Assembly: GCA_016200895.1 (NCBI GenBank)
Contig: JACQDX010000133.1
Location: 1 to 48,467 of the forward strand
Reading direction: 5' to 3'
Length of the DNA stretch: 48,467 nucleotides
DNA from: Burkholderiales bacterium
GTDB taxonomy: Bacteria; Pseudomonadota; Gammaproteobacteria; Burkholderiales; Burkholderiaceae_D
Below, piece after piece: positions 27,022 through 35,924 of the stretch. The notes under the pieces were generated by a model. The model was not told the DNA's origin and did no database searches. It worked only from the letters and a program-made list of their open reading frames with translations. The translations under genes and the position numbers were made by a program. The stretch's first letter is position 1. Every line of letters starts with the position of its first letter.

Positions 27022-27858
27022 ATGGACAGGTTGGAAATTTTCAAAAGCATAGCCGCAGAAGTCAATCGTGGGGACATCGTCTTCCCTACCAATGTGGAAG
27101 CTTCGCTAAGACTACAACGTACCCTGGACGATCCTGATTGTCATATAGATACGGCAGCCAAGCTCATCATGGCTGACCCCTTGCTGTCTGCGCGCACAGT
27201 TGCCATCGCCAACTCTGCAGCCTATCGCCGCTCGACGAATGAAATCACGCACGTCAGGCTGGCAGTCAACCGCCTCGGCTTTCGCACCCTCAAAGCCATG
27301 CTGGCCGCCGTCATCGTGCGCCAACTGAATAGCAAGGTCACAGACCCAGTCCTGAAAGCCAAGGCTGACAAATTGTGGGAACATTCTGCTCATGTTTCTT
27401 CACTGGCGCAGGTCATCGCCAAGCAGGTTACCAGGGTTGACCCTGAAACGGCCATGTTTGCTGGCATCGTGCATGAAATTGGTGGTTTTTATTTGATCTC
27501 GCGTGCTGAAGAATTCCCTGGCTTGCTGGATGGCGAACCAGAAATCTGGATAGAATACGGCGAACGTATGATAGGCCGTGGCATCATGCGCCAACTGGGC
27601 ATACCTGATAGTGTCATGCAGGCTGTGGAAGCCATGTGGCATGGCGTCTGCGCCTTCCCGCCAGAGTCTCTGGGTGATACCCTGATTTTGGCCAATGACA
27701 TCGCACCGGTACTGTCACCTTTGCATGACGCTGACAGGGAATACAATAAGAAATTTGCCCGCCGCCTGAATTTTGATACTGAAGACAGCAATTTCCAGAT
27801 CATCATGGAAGAGCAGGAAGAGCAGATCGATACGCTGGCCACTGCTCTCATGATGTAA
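27022..27858 (+). CDS. HDOD domain-containing protein
   Basis: 278 aa, a single HDOD domain (residues ~15-215): FPTNVEASLRLQRTLDD, AKLIMADPLLSARTVAIANSAAYRR, LAVNRLGFRTLKAML and ATAMFAGIVHEIGGFYL-like metal-region remnants (FAGIVHEIGG). HDOD proteins are non-catalytic relatives of HD phosphohydrolases, used in signalling and regulation. The ATG at 27022 follows GGGAG closely; an earlier in-frame GTG at 26986 is less supported. Stand-alone gene; no adjacent cyclic-di-GMP or chemotaxis partner. Confidence 0.9.
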   Translation: MDRLEIFKSIAAEVNRGDIVFPTNVEASLRLQRTLDDPDCHIDTAAKLIMADPLLSARTVAIANSAAYRRSTNEITHVRLAVNRLGFRTLKAMLAAVIVRQLNSKVTDPVLKAKADKLWEHSAHVSSLAQVIAKQVTRVDPETAMFAGIVHEIGGFYLISRAEEFPGLLDGEPEIWIEYGERMIGRGIMRQLGIPDSVMQAVEAMWHGVCAFPPESLGDTLILANDIAPVLSPLHDADREYNKKFARRLNFDTEDSNFQIIMEEQEEQIDTLATALMM

Positions 27859-27872
27859 ATTATTTACTGCTC

Positions 27873-28946
27873 TCAGATTGTTATCCGCCAGCCCTTTTTG
27901 TTCATGCCTAATGCCAGGGCTGCAAATACCAAAGTAAAGCAGGCTGCATAGGCGAAGGATGCAAATTCTTCGCCTGTTTGTTTTTCCAGCGTAGCTACAA
28001 ATACGTGCTGGTAAATCGCAGTAGCCCACCCAGTCCACGCCAAAACACAAGTTGCCAGCCATGCACAAGCGTAAGCGGCTATCGCATTCACACCCAGACT
28101 TTTACCGATTGCTGGCCAACCCTGCTTGTCTATCAGCAAATGCATCCCCAGCAAGAGCAATATCGCCCAGGCACTGGTCCAGCATACAAATGATGGTGTC
28201 CAGAGTTGTTTATTGAAAGGCAGATATGCTGACCAGATCAATGCCAGCAATATCAAACCTGCTGTACCTGCCAGCATCTGCATCAACTGGCCATCACGCA
28301 TGGCCCTGCCCGCCCAGACACCAAACACGACATTGACCATTGCCATCAAGCTGGAAAGTATGCCTTCAGGATCTTGCGCCAACCCGGTCTACGCATCATG
28401 GCTATAAGCCAGCTTTCCCAATAGGGCGGTATCTATTTTGTCGATCAGATTCAGATGCGGCTCATACGAGCCGCCCCAGAAAAGCAAAGCCCAATACGCC
28501 AGCATGGCAACCAGACATAGCAATACCTGACTGGACAATTGACGCACATAGGTAATCAGGCAGGCGATCACAGCATAGCAAATACCTATGCGCTGCAAGA
28601 CACCAGACAATCTGAAACTTCGGCCATCAATCAGGGCCCAGGCAACGAGGTGCAAGAGTATCCCCAGCATGAATAAACGCAGACTACGCCAGAGTATTTT
28701 CTTGCGTATATCAGCCACATCCAAGCCCTTGCTGACTTGCGCATCCAGAGACATGGCTAAAGACGCGCCGAGTATGAACAAAAAAAATGGGAAGATAAAA
28801 CCCGCAGGCGTACAGCCGTGCCATGCTGCATGTTCCAGCCAGGGATACACATGTGACCAGTCACCGGCATTATTCACGAAAAGCATGGCGGCGACGGTCA
28901 GGCCACGCATGGCATCCAGCGCTGCGTAACGTTTTACTATAGACAT
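27873..28946 (-). pseudogene. NagX-like (DUF5009/HGSNAT-type) membrane acyltransferase with internal amber stop
   Basis: Multi-pass membrane protein of the heparan-alpha-glucosaminide N-acetyltransferase-like/NagX family, which travels with N-acetylglucosamine catabolism genes. The first half starts at ATG 28946 (SD GGAG): SIVKRYAALDAMRGLTVAAM, NNAGDWSHVYPWLEHAAWHG. A TAG at codon 186 (28391-28389) interrupts the frame, and the same frame then resumes with TGLAQDPEGILSSLMAMVNV, a conserved block of the family, to the natural end at 27873. A single C-to-T change (CAG to TAG) would explain it. No frameshift is involved. The truncated halves are unlikely to form a full transporter-acyltransferase. 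Confidence 0.85.
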
Positions 28947-29347
28947 ATCCAACTCCAAAGCGTACTGAGACCAGTATAGAAATACCAATTCCTGTTAGTC
29001 ATAGCACCGCATCTTCATAAAAAGCACATCGTCGATCAACATGCGAGGTAATACCAGTGTTAAAATCTGACAAAGTGGTATTGAATCTGGTCTTACCTAT
29101 CAAAACAAAATAAATAAACCTTATTTCATAGATAAAAATGCAGATTTTTTTGAATTTAAAAGTATTATTCACGATCAAATTAAAGTACACCACATCTTAC
29201 TGGCACCTAAGTGGCATTGTAAATATAAAACCAGTTGACCGACAATTTTGTGGCTAGTATGTTTGCAGTGCTGGCAAGAAAACACAAAAAAAATACATAG
29301 TGCAAACACACCGGGTTTTAAGAAGATTGAACAGTAGAGACAAGTCC
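28947..29347. promoter_or_regulatory. Divergent 400-bp intergenic region with TGGTATT-type dyads
   Basis: AT-rich, no gene supported on either strand. GGTAATACC at 29047-29055 is a perfect 9-bp palindrome, and AATACCA (29050) is paired with TGGTATT (29076) across 19 bases. GACCAGTAT/ATACCA motifs also lie at ~28970-28986. Such dyads resemble operators of HutC-type GntR regulators like the NagR encoded at 47.2-47.9 kb; that link is a guess. Confidence 0.4.
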
Positions 29348-30673
29348 ATGAGCATAGAAAAAACCAAGACTCCCCATCCCATGCGCTGGGTGCCTACCTT
29401 GTATCTTGCCGAAGGGCTGCCGTTTTATGCAGTCGCCCTGATTGCCAGCCTCATGTATAAAAGCATGGGGGTTGCGAATGACAATATCGCCCGTTGGACA
29501 GGATTGATAGGCTTGGCCTGGGTCTTTAAACCTTTATGGAGTCCCTTCCTCGAAGCTGCCAGCAGCAAAAAAGCCGTGGTCGTGGCATTTCAACTGATAG
29601 GTGGTGTATCGCTGGGCCTGGTGGCCGTTTCGCTGCAACTGCCCATGTATTTCGCTATCAGCATTGCCTTGCTTGGGGTCGTGGCAATTGCCTCAGCCAC
29701 CCACGATATTGCAGCCGATGGACTGTATATCGCCAGTCTCAGCAACAAGCAACAGGCTGAATACGCTGGCTGGCAAGGCGCTTTCTACAATGCGGCCAAG
29801 TTCATCACTCTGGGTGGGCTGGTTTATCTGGCTGGCTATCTTGAAAAACGTCTGGATCCTGCGCAAGCCTGGACTGTCATTTTCGCCATTATGGGTGTCA
29901 TGTTAGTGGTGCTTGGGCTGTATCACAGTTGGGCCTTGCCGGGCACAAAAAACACCAATACTGAAGCATCCATGCGTAGCGTTTTCCTGACGCTGCAAGA
30001 TGTGATTATTGATTTTTTCAAAAAGCCAGGCATCTGGCTGGCCATCACTTTCATCATTCTGTTCCGCGCTGCCGAAGGGCAGATACAAACCATAGGCCCT
30101 TTGTTCTTGCGCGAAGCCAAGAACCTGGGCGGCCTCGGCATGACGACCGAACAAGTCGGCCTTGCTTATGGCACGGCTGGCACCATCGCCTTTTTGGGTG
30201 GTAGTGTACTAGGCGGGTATTTTGCATCCTGGCTGGGGCTCAAACGCGCCCTGCCCTGGCTGATACTGGCAATGAATATGCCTAACCTGGTGTTTTTTTT
30301 CCTCAGCACCACACTACCTGACAATATCAGCATCATCACTACTGCCCTGGCACTGGAAATGTTTGGTTACGGCTTTGGCTTCGTTGGCTTGATCCTGTTC
30401 ATCATGCAAGTTGTTGCTGTCGGCAAGTACCAGACCGCCCACTATGCATTAGGCACCGGGGTCATGCAGCTAGGCTTTGTATTGTTCAAGACCATCAGCG
30501 GTGACATACAGTTAGCACTCGGCTATAAGAATTTTTTCATCTGGGTCTTGCTCAGTGCCATCCCCGTATTGATAATGACGCGCTTTGTCTCTTTTGGCGA
30601 CAGCGCAACGTATGGCAAAGAAGGCGGCAGCAGCGGTGCGTCTGAAGGCATGGCAAAAACTGTCGACGCCTGA
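29348..30673 (+). CDS. PAT-family MFS transporter (AmpG-like)
   Basis: 441 aa, about 12 membrane helices, of the PAT branch of the major facilitator superfamily, to which the muropeptide permease AmpG belongs. Typical start MRWVPTLYLAEGLPFYAVAL, the THDIAADGLYIASL loop, GWQGAFYNAAKFITLGGLVY and a second half beginning FKKPGIWLAITFII. Members of this group next to nagX are thought to import GlcNAc-containing sugars; AmpG itself carries anhydromuropeptides. ATG 29348 is chosen; GTG 29300 is possible. Divergent from the NagX pseudogene, sharing its regulatory region. Confidence 0.88.
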   Translation: MSIEKTKTPHPMRWVPTLYLAEGLPFYAVALIASLMYKSMGVANDNIARWTGLIGLAWVFKPLWSPFLEAASSKKAVVVAFQLIGGVSLGLVAVSLQLPMYFAISIALLGVVAIASATHDIAADGLYIASLSNKQQAEYAGWQGAFYNAAKFITLGGLVYLAGYLEKRLDPAQAWTVIFAIMGVMLVVLGLYHSWALPGTKNTNTEASMRSVFLTLQDVIIDFFKKPGIWLAITFIILFRAAEGQIQTIGPLFLREAKNLGGLGMTTEQVGLAYGTAGTIAFLGGSVLGGYFASWLGLKRALPWLILAMNMPNLVFFFLSTTLPDNISIITTALALEMFGYGFGFVGLILFIMQVVAVGKYQTAHYALGTGVMQLGFVLFKTISGDIQLALGYKNFFIWVLLSAIPVLIMTRFVSFGDSATYGKEGGSSGASEGMAKTVDA

Positions 30674-30807
30674 TAATTTCTCTGCAAATGGTGCGGGCCA
30701 AGGTTCGCATCATTCCACAACAGTCGCAAACACCCAGGAAACAACATCCTTCGAAGACAATTTCATTTCCTCTTTACTCTCTTGTCAAAAAGGATTGTAA
30801 TTATAAC

Positions 30808-30825
30808 CATGCGCAACGGCGCATG
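30808..30825 (+). promoter_or_regulatory. 7-bp hairpin in the cupin gene leader
   Basis: CATGCGC-AACG-GCGCATG forms a perfect stem 23 bases before the TTG start and ~10 bases before the Shine-Dalgarno. Could influence translation or message stability. Confidence 0.4.
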
Positions 30826-30848
30826 ACTATCCAACAGGGAGATCTATC

Positions 30849-31265
30849 TTGCATTCGACCAAAACCAACATCTTGCGCCAAATAACTGCCGTCAGCTTGT
30901 TGCTGATCAGCACCAACCTGCTGGCACAAAATTCAGGTGTTACCCGCACCCCCGTGATACAAGCCGATTCGTCGATTCCTGGCAAGGAAGATTACATCTT
31001 TCGTATTGATATAGCTGGCGGCGGCAAGGTCGACTGGCATACTCACCCAGGCGATGAAATCAGCTATGTCATGCATGGCGAATTGGAATTACTGCTCGCC
31101 AATCAAGCACCACGTAAAATAAAACCGGGTGAAGGATTTGTCATACCTGCTGGTGTCGTCCATAGTGCAAAAAACCATGGCAAAGACCCCATTAAACTGG
31201 TTGGTGTATATGTCGTCGATAAAGACAAACCAGTGGCCTCACCAGCATCTCCACCAGCGCCTTGA
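30849..31265 (+). CDS. Cupin domain-containing secreted protein
   Basis: 138 aa. TTG start with GGGAG 8 bases upstream. Signal peptide (TAVSLLLISTNLLA-QN), then a single conserved cupin barrel: DWHTHPGDEISYVMHGELEL carries the first motif's His-His-Glu metal ligands (H in WHTH, E in DEIS), and GEGFVIPAGVVHSAKN the second motif with its His. Probably periplasmic. No catalytic activity can be assigned. A Pro/Ala-rich tail (ASPASPPAP) ends it. Confidence 0.87.
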   Translation: MHSTKTNILRQITAVSLLLISTNLLAQNSGVTRTPVIQADSSIPGKEDYIFRIDIAGGGKVDWHTHPGDEISYVMHGELELLLANQAPRKIKPGEGFVIPAGVVHSAKNHGKDPIKLVGVYVVDKDKPVASPASPPAP

Positions 31266-31292
31266 TTCTGGCAGTCAATTGCATCAATCGCG

Positions 31293-32024
31293 TCAATTGG
31301 AATAGCGCCTGAAAATGGCATCCAGTTCGCCACTCTTTTTCAGGGTGGCGATGGCAGCATTCAGGCGTGGCAAGGCATCGGCTTTGGAGGGATGTACCCT
31401 CAACATCATTTCGCTTTCATCTATCATGCGGCCTTCGTCGCAGGCATAGCGCTGTGCATCTACCTTGGTCCAGTATTGCCTGACATAATTGCTGATGATG
31501 ATCTGGTCAAAGCGCTTTGCTCGTAAAGTCAGCAAGAGATTGGGAGAATTGAAAATGTCTTCCCTTTGTATCTTTCCGCTGGCAAACGCTGCTTCAAATT
31601 CAGGATAGGAATAGCCAGAAATCACGCCCACTTTCTGACCATAAAAATCTGTAACAGCTTGTGCCTTGGGTGTTTCGCCAGGGCGAAAACAGAGAACAGC
31701 TCTGGGTAAGCCAAAAGCTATGCTGTATACGCCAGGTACCAGGGAACTGCTGCGCCATTTAGGGTTTGCGCCGACCTCTATGTCGAGTTGCCCGTCCTCA
31801 AATGATTTGAGCAAGCGGCGCATAGGCAGGTAGCGCTGTTCCAGCTTATCGCCACTGAGTTTGACGATAGCCGACATCAAATCCGGGAATATACCTCTGG
31901 GGCCGCGCTTGTCCAGCATGACAAAGGGGGCATCTCCCCCCTCGTTATATGCAATGCGAAAAGTGTCTGCCATTGCTGGCGATGCAACCAGCACCGTCGC
32001 TGCAAACATCCATTTCTTCATCAT
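31293..32024 (-). CDS. Periplasmic solute-binding protein (SBP_bac_3-like)
   Basis: 243 aa. Signal peptide (WMFAATVLVASPAMA-DT), then a two-lobed binding domain: FRIAYNEGGDAPFVMLDKRG, GIFPDLMSAIVKLSG, LLKSFEDGQLDIEVGANPKW and a C-terminal LNAAIATLKKSGELDAIFRRY, the last being the usual family end. No permease or ATPase genes are adjacent, so it may serve as a sensor or an orphan receptor rather than in a complete ABC system. It is divergent from the LytS-type kinase (239-bp gap), so its ligand may feed that system; speculative. Confidence 0.85.
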   Translation of the reverse strand: MMKKWMFAATVLVASPAMADTFRIAYNEGGDAPFVMLDKRGPRGIFPDLMSAIVKLSGDKLEQRYLPMRRLLKSFEDGQLDIEVGANPKWRSSSLVPGVYSIAFGLPRAVLCFRPGETPKAQAVTDFYGQKVGVISGYSYPEFEAAFASGKIQREDIFNSPNLLLTLRAKRFDQIIISNYVRQYWTKVDAQRYACDEGRMIDESEMMLRVHPSKADALPRLNAAIATLKKSGELDAIFRRYSN

Positions 32025-32263
32025 TGCATTCTCATTTCCGAATTAATTCAACGTGACCAAATCACACTATCGCTGATACCACTCAGTTTATGTTAAAAAG
32101 CGACTGATACTTTCAGGAAGTGGTTCATATTTGCAAATTATGGTTAAGCCTGGCCAATGGCATTTACCCGCACTTCCGTCATTCAAGCCCCGAAAACCGT
32201 CATTAGTCGCATATCCAAACCAGCACGCTTGTTGAAAATACCAGTTGCAGCTATCTTAGCTCC

Positions 32264-33340
32264 ATGAATACCACGACTACGATGACCCCACGCTGGTCAG
32301 CACTGCCAAGACCACGACAAATTGTCGTGGTGCTTATCATCAGCGTGCTAATCGCCTGGGTAACTACACCTATCTTCCAGTCACCATTCTGGCTGGTGCT
32401 CAGGCGCACCACTTTCATCGCCATGGTCATGCTGCTGGCATTTACCGTCTCTGGAACCTGGCGTTTGCACTGGCTGCCGAGCTGGGTGCCGCGCTGGCTG
32501 GTGCGGGTCACGGCAGTCTGTTTTCTGGCACCATTTGCCAGTCTGGCTGCCTATGTGGCGATAGCAGGCAATTTCATGAATTTCATCAAGGCGAATAATC
32601 TCTTGTCCGGTTTTGCCACCAGCACGATCTTTGCGCTGTTTTTTGGTTCCATAGTCGCTGTTGCCGCCATCAAGCGCGAGGACAAGCAACGTGAACGTGC
32701 AGACCGGCTGCAACTCGAGCTGGAAAAAAATGCCCTGGAACGTGAAGTGCTGGATGCTCGCCTGCGGCTGTTACAGGCGCAGATAGAACCACACTTCCTG
32801 TTCAATACTCTGGCGAACGTGCAAGCCCTGGTTGAAGCTGGCTCAGACAATGCTGCACCCGTCTTGCGCCACCTTATTGCCTATCTGCGTGCCGCCATGC
32901 CGCGCTTGAATGATGCAGAGGCAACACTGGAAAACGAAATGCAGTTAGTCAGTGCCTATCTTGAAATCATGCACATGCGCATGCCAGACCGATTGCAGTT
33001 TGAGTTAAGACTGGCACCGGAATTAAAAGGCTTGCGTTTTCCTGCCATGGCCTTGCTGACCCTGGTGGAAAATGCAGTGCGCCACGGTATAGATCCAGGC
33101 ACTGAAGGTGGTCGCATAGAAGTCGGGGGCAAACAAACTGCAAGCAGCGGCATGGTGACATTATGGGTAGCAGATACTGGCATAGGCATGGCAGAAACCG
33201 CAGTTCCCGGCACTGGTCTGGCAAATGTGAAGGCTAGGCTGCAAGCTTGTTTTGGCAACGATGCGCGTGTCGATTTGCATGAGCAGACACCACATGGTTT
33301 ACGAGTTGAATTGATTTTTCATCCAGAGAGCAAGGCATGA
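32264..33340 (+). CDS. LytS-type sensor histidine kinase
   Basis: 358 aa. Four N-terminal membrane helices (residues ~20-135) without an extracytoplasmic sensor domain of size, then a coiled-coil linker (KREDKQRERADRLQLELEKN), the His-kinase domain QIEPHFLFNTLANVQALVE with the phospho-accepting His, and the ATP-binding N box LTLVENAVRHG plus G box ADTGIGM and GTGLANVKARL. Overlaps the response regulator by 4 bases, thus a two-component pair. Confidence 0.93.
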   Translation: MNTTTTMTPRWSALPRPRQIVVVLIISVLIAWVTTPIFQSPFWLVLRRTTFIAMVMLLAFTVSGTWRLHWLPSWVPRWLVRVTAVCFLAPFASLAAYVAIAGNFMNFIKANNLLSGFATSTIFALFFGSIVAVAAIKREDKQRERADRLQLELEKNALEREVLDARLRLLQAQIEPHFLFNTLANVQALVEAGSDNAAPVLRHLIAYLRAAMPRLNDAEATLENEMQLVSAYLEIMHMRMPDRLQFELRLAPELKGLRFPAMALLTLVENAVRHGIDPGTEGGRIEVGGKQTASSGMVTLWVADTGIGMAETAVPGTGLANVKARLQACFGNDARVDLHEQTPHGLRVELIFHPESKA

Positions 33341-34143
33341 GTCAAATAACTGCGCAAATCACTAAGCAAAGCACTAAGCAGATCACTGCGCTGATCGCCG
33401 ATGACGAACCTTTGTTGCGGGAGCATCTGCGCGCCAACCTGGCACGTCTGTGGCCAGAACTGCATATCGTCGATGAGGCACGTAATGGGCGCGAAGCAGT
33501 GGAGATGTTCGACATCCATCAGCCTGACATCGTTTTCCTTGATGTACACATGCCCGGCTTGAATGGCATAGAAGCCGCCAGGTCAATTGCGCGCAGGGCG
33601 CAAATCGTCTTCTTTACCGCCTATGAACAATATGCAGTGCAAGCATTTGAACAAGGCGCTGTCGATTATCTCGTCAAGCCCATCATAGAAGCGCGTCTGT
33701 CCGATACCATCACACGTCTGCAGCAGCGGCTGACGCAAGCAAATGATATGGGTGCCAGCTATGATGCCCTGCTCGACCGTATGGCCAGCGACATGCGCCA
33801 GCGCAGTCAAAAACCTAATTACTTGCAATGGATAAAGGCATCCGTAGGCAATAGCGTGCGCCTGATCCCGGTAGAACAAATAGCTTTCCTGCGCTCGGAC
33901 GACAAATACACCCTGGTTGCCTGGGAAGGCGGTGACGCACTGATACGAAAAAGCATACGTGAACTCAGCGACGAACTGGACCCGGATCGCTTTGCACAAA
34001 CCCACCGCTCCGTCATCGTCAATCTGCACTATGTCAGCGAAGTCACACGCGGCATGAATGAAACTGCCGAGCTGCATATACGTGGCCGCCCCGATGTATT
34101 GCCAGTAAGCCGTAGCTATCTGCATCTCTTCAAGCAGATGTAG
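33337..34143 (+). CDS. LytTR-family response regulator
   Basis: 268 aa: N-terminal receiver domain (ALIADDEPLLREHLRANLA; phospho-acceptor Asp in IVFLDVHMPGLNG; conserved Lys in VDYLVKPI) and a C-terminal LytTR DNA-binding domain (QIAFLRSDDKYTLVAWEGGD, RKSIRELSDELDPDRFAQTH, RSVIVNL, LPVSRSYLHLFK). Members of the group bind promoter direct repeats, commonly of neighbouring membrane protein genes; the DUF2306 gene just downstream is the natural candidate. Confidence 0.94.
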   Translation: MSQITAQITKQSTKQITALIADDEPLLREHLRANLARLWPELHIVDEARNGREAVEMFDIHQPDIVFLDVHMPGLNGIEAARSIARRAQIVFFTAYEQYAVQAFEQGAVDYLVKPIIEARLSDTITRLQQRLTQANDMGASYDALLDRMASDMRQRSQKPNYLQWIKASVGNSVRLIPVEQIAFLRSDDKYTLVAWEGGDALIRKSIRELSDELDPDRFAQTHRSVIVNLHYVSEVTRGMNETAELHIRGRPDVLPVSRSYLHLFKQM

Positions 34144-34262
34144 CGCCGCACCGTCTCCTCAGCAGCACACCACAAAAAGCAAACCCGTCTTTGCAGGCAT
34201 GCCCACGCCTGTACGGCAGGACCAGACACGACCAATTCACATGAACAAGAAGGAGTTTTCAA

Positions 34263-35129
34263 ATGACGCAAGATACTGTTTATGAAACGAACAATGCATA
34301 TTTAGCACAAACTGCACCGGCAACGAAAAAAAATGGAATAGAAAAACTGTCTAAAGCCAGTTTAAAATATGCCGCAGGACTCTGGTTCTCAGTCGCCATC
34401 ATAGGCCAGCTTTTATTCGTTTATTACATCCTGGGCTTCTACGTCCTGTCTGCGATGAAAGGTAATCTCGCCGCATGGAGTGACGTACTGCCACATGGCT
34501 ATATCAAAGGCGATAGCGCAGGCAATTTCGCCATTATCACGCATATTTTTCTTGCTGCCAGCATCACTCTGGCGGGCATATTGCAAATGCTTCCTCAAGT
34601 ACGCTCACGCGCACCTAGATTCCATCGCTGGAACGGACGCATCTATCTGTCCAGCCTGGTCATTGCAGCGACGACTGGTTTGTACATGGTATGGTTTCGC
34701 AATGGCGTCGGGGACTTTACCCAGCATCTGGGTGTGAGCCTCAATGCAGTATTAATCCTGGCTTGCGCAGGCATGGCCTTGCGTTATGCGCTGGCGCGCC
34801 AGTTCACACTGCACCGCCGCTGGGCACTGCGCCTGTTCCTGCTGGCGAACGGCGTCTGGTTTTTCCGTATAGGTTTGATGCTTTGGATAGGTATCAATCA
34901 CGGCCCGGCTGGTTTTAATCCCAAGACTTTTGAAGGGCCATTCCTGAGCTTCATGTCTTTTGCCAATTCACTCATACCTTTGCTCCTCTGTGAATTATAT
35001 TTGCGTGCGCAAGACAGTAAAAACAAAGCCGCTCACTTCAGCATAGCTGGTGCACTCTTGGTACTCAGTGCCGCCAGCGGCATGGGTATCTTTATCGCAT
35101 TCGTGGGCATGTGGCTGCCGCATCTTTAG
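34263..35129 (+). CDS. DUF2306 membrane protein
   Basis: 288 aa, about seven hydrophobic segments after a polar 35-residue head. DUF2306 features: GNFAIITHIFLAASITLAGILQ, RAPRFHRWNGRIYL (RFHRWNGR motif), LHRRWALRLFLLANGVWFFR. The function of DUF2306 is not known. GAAGGAG precedes the ATG by ~7 bases. Located 120 bp behind the LytTR regulator, so it is probably its target or part of the same unit. Confidence 0.88.
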   Translation: MTQDTVYETNNAYLAQTAPATKKNGIEKLSKASLKYAAGLWFSVAIIGQLLFVYYILGFYVLSAMKGNLAAWSDVLPHGYIKGDSAGNFAIITHIFLAASITLAGILQMLPQVRSRAPRFHRWNGRIYLSSLVIAATTGLYMVWFRNGVGDFTQHLGVSLNAVLILACAGMALRYALARQFTLHRRWALRLFLLANGVWFFRIGLMLWIGINHGPAGFNPKTFEGPFLSFMSFANSLIPLLLCELYLRAQDSKNKAAHFSIAGALLVLSAASGMGIFIAFVGMWLPHL

Positions 35130-35136
35130 CCATCGA

Positions 35137-35606
35137 TTACTTATTGCTGGTCACAGGTGACAGGTGGATATGCTTCAATAGCCAGGCGTTATCCTTTTAA
35201 ACCACACCATCGTGATCAGCGATTTACCTTCAAGCACAGTTTCCCCCGGTTTGGTAATGGCACCAATACGGATGCCAGTGACTAACGCTGCATCGCCTGT
35301 GGCTTGACTCTGGATATCAGCAAAACGCAAATCAATTTGCGCCGGATTTGAATAGTCCAGCAAATGCATTGGCATCCAGTTGCAAAAGCTTGTCTGATTC
35401 AGCAACGAACTCAGTGAAACCTTAGTGATCGAGATAATTGGCAACTCCTGCTAAAGTGCGCTTGCTGATGCTGCTTAAAAATCGACAAATGCAGACGTTA
35501 CTGCATCCGCCGCATAGATATTTTGTGCCTTGGCGGCAGGCATGGACAGGGCGAGTAAAACCATCTCCAACATGCTGCCAAATGAACGAGTGATGATCGC
35601 TGTCAT
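35137..35606 (-). pseudogene. Secreted SnoaL/NTF2-like protein, multiple frameshifts
   Basis: Pieces of one protein in changing frames. Starting at ATG 35606 (SD GGAG): a signal peptide (MLEMVLLALSMPAAKA-QN), AADAVTSAFVDF; one base missing from the A5 run at 35477-35481 (plus strand) leads to LSSISKRTLAGVANYLDH; a TAA or further shift follows; then DLRFADIQSQATGDAALVTG, AITKPGETVLEGKSLITMVW; one base missing near 35190 leads to NNAWLLKHIHLSPVTSNK and the stop at 35137. The last block (WLLKHIH) is typical of SnoaL-like folds. At least three frame changes make true decay more likely than sequencing error alone. Confidence 0.7.
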
Positions 35607-35671
35607 GGTGTTTGATCTCCATAGAAAAAACAGTGCATGACTTACATGCACTCTCAATGTTTGACTTGAAC

Positions 35672-35886
35672 TTAAGCCTTCACTTCAAAGCCCAATGCAG
35701 CCAGCGCAATTTCCGCAGCCTGTTGGTCCTGCAGTGCATTACCACCTGATATACCTATGCCACCGATAACTTTGCCATTTTCAATGATGGGGCAACAACC
35801 ATCGACTGCCACCAAACGCGGTCTGTGGGCAAGCTGTGCCACCACATCATTGCAGATGCTGGCAGCCGCAAAATGATTTATTGATG
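35672..35886 (-). pseudogene. C-terminal remnant of a GlcG/HbpS (DUF336) heme-binding-like protein
   Basis: About 70 codons ending at the TAA at 35672-35674: AVDGCCPIIENGKVIGGIGI, SGGNALQDQQAAEIALAALG, FEVKA. This is the C-terminal half of the GlcG/HbpS (DUF336) fold, of which full members have ~135-150 residues. The frame closes upstream at a stop near 35887 and there is no start codon, so the 5' half is lost. It lies next to another broken gene, marking a decaying segment. Confidence 0.7.
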
Positions 35887-35924
35887 TTTATAGTTTGCAT
35901 AATGGCTTTCTGTTGATGGTTAAT

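Noticed and set aside
28999..29193. 64-aa minus-strand open frame in the nagX-PAT intergenic region
   Set aside because: Only AT-rich, aromatic/Ile-rich translation, no ribosome site; lies in a divergent promoter region.
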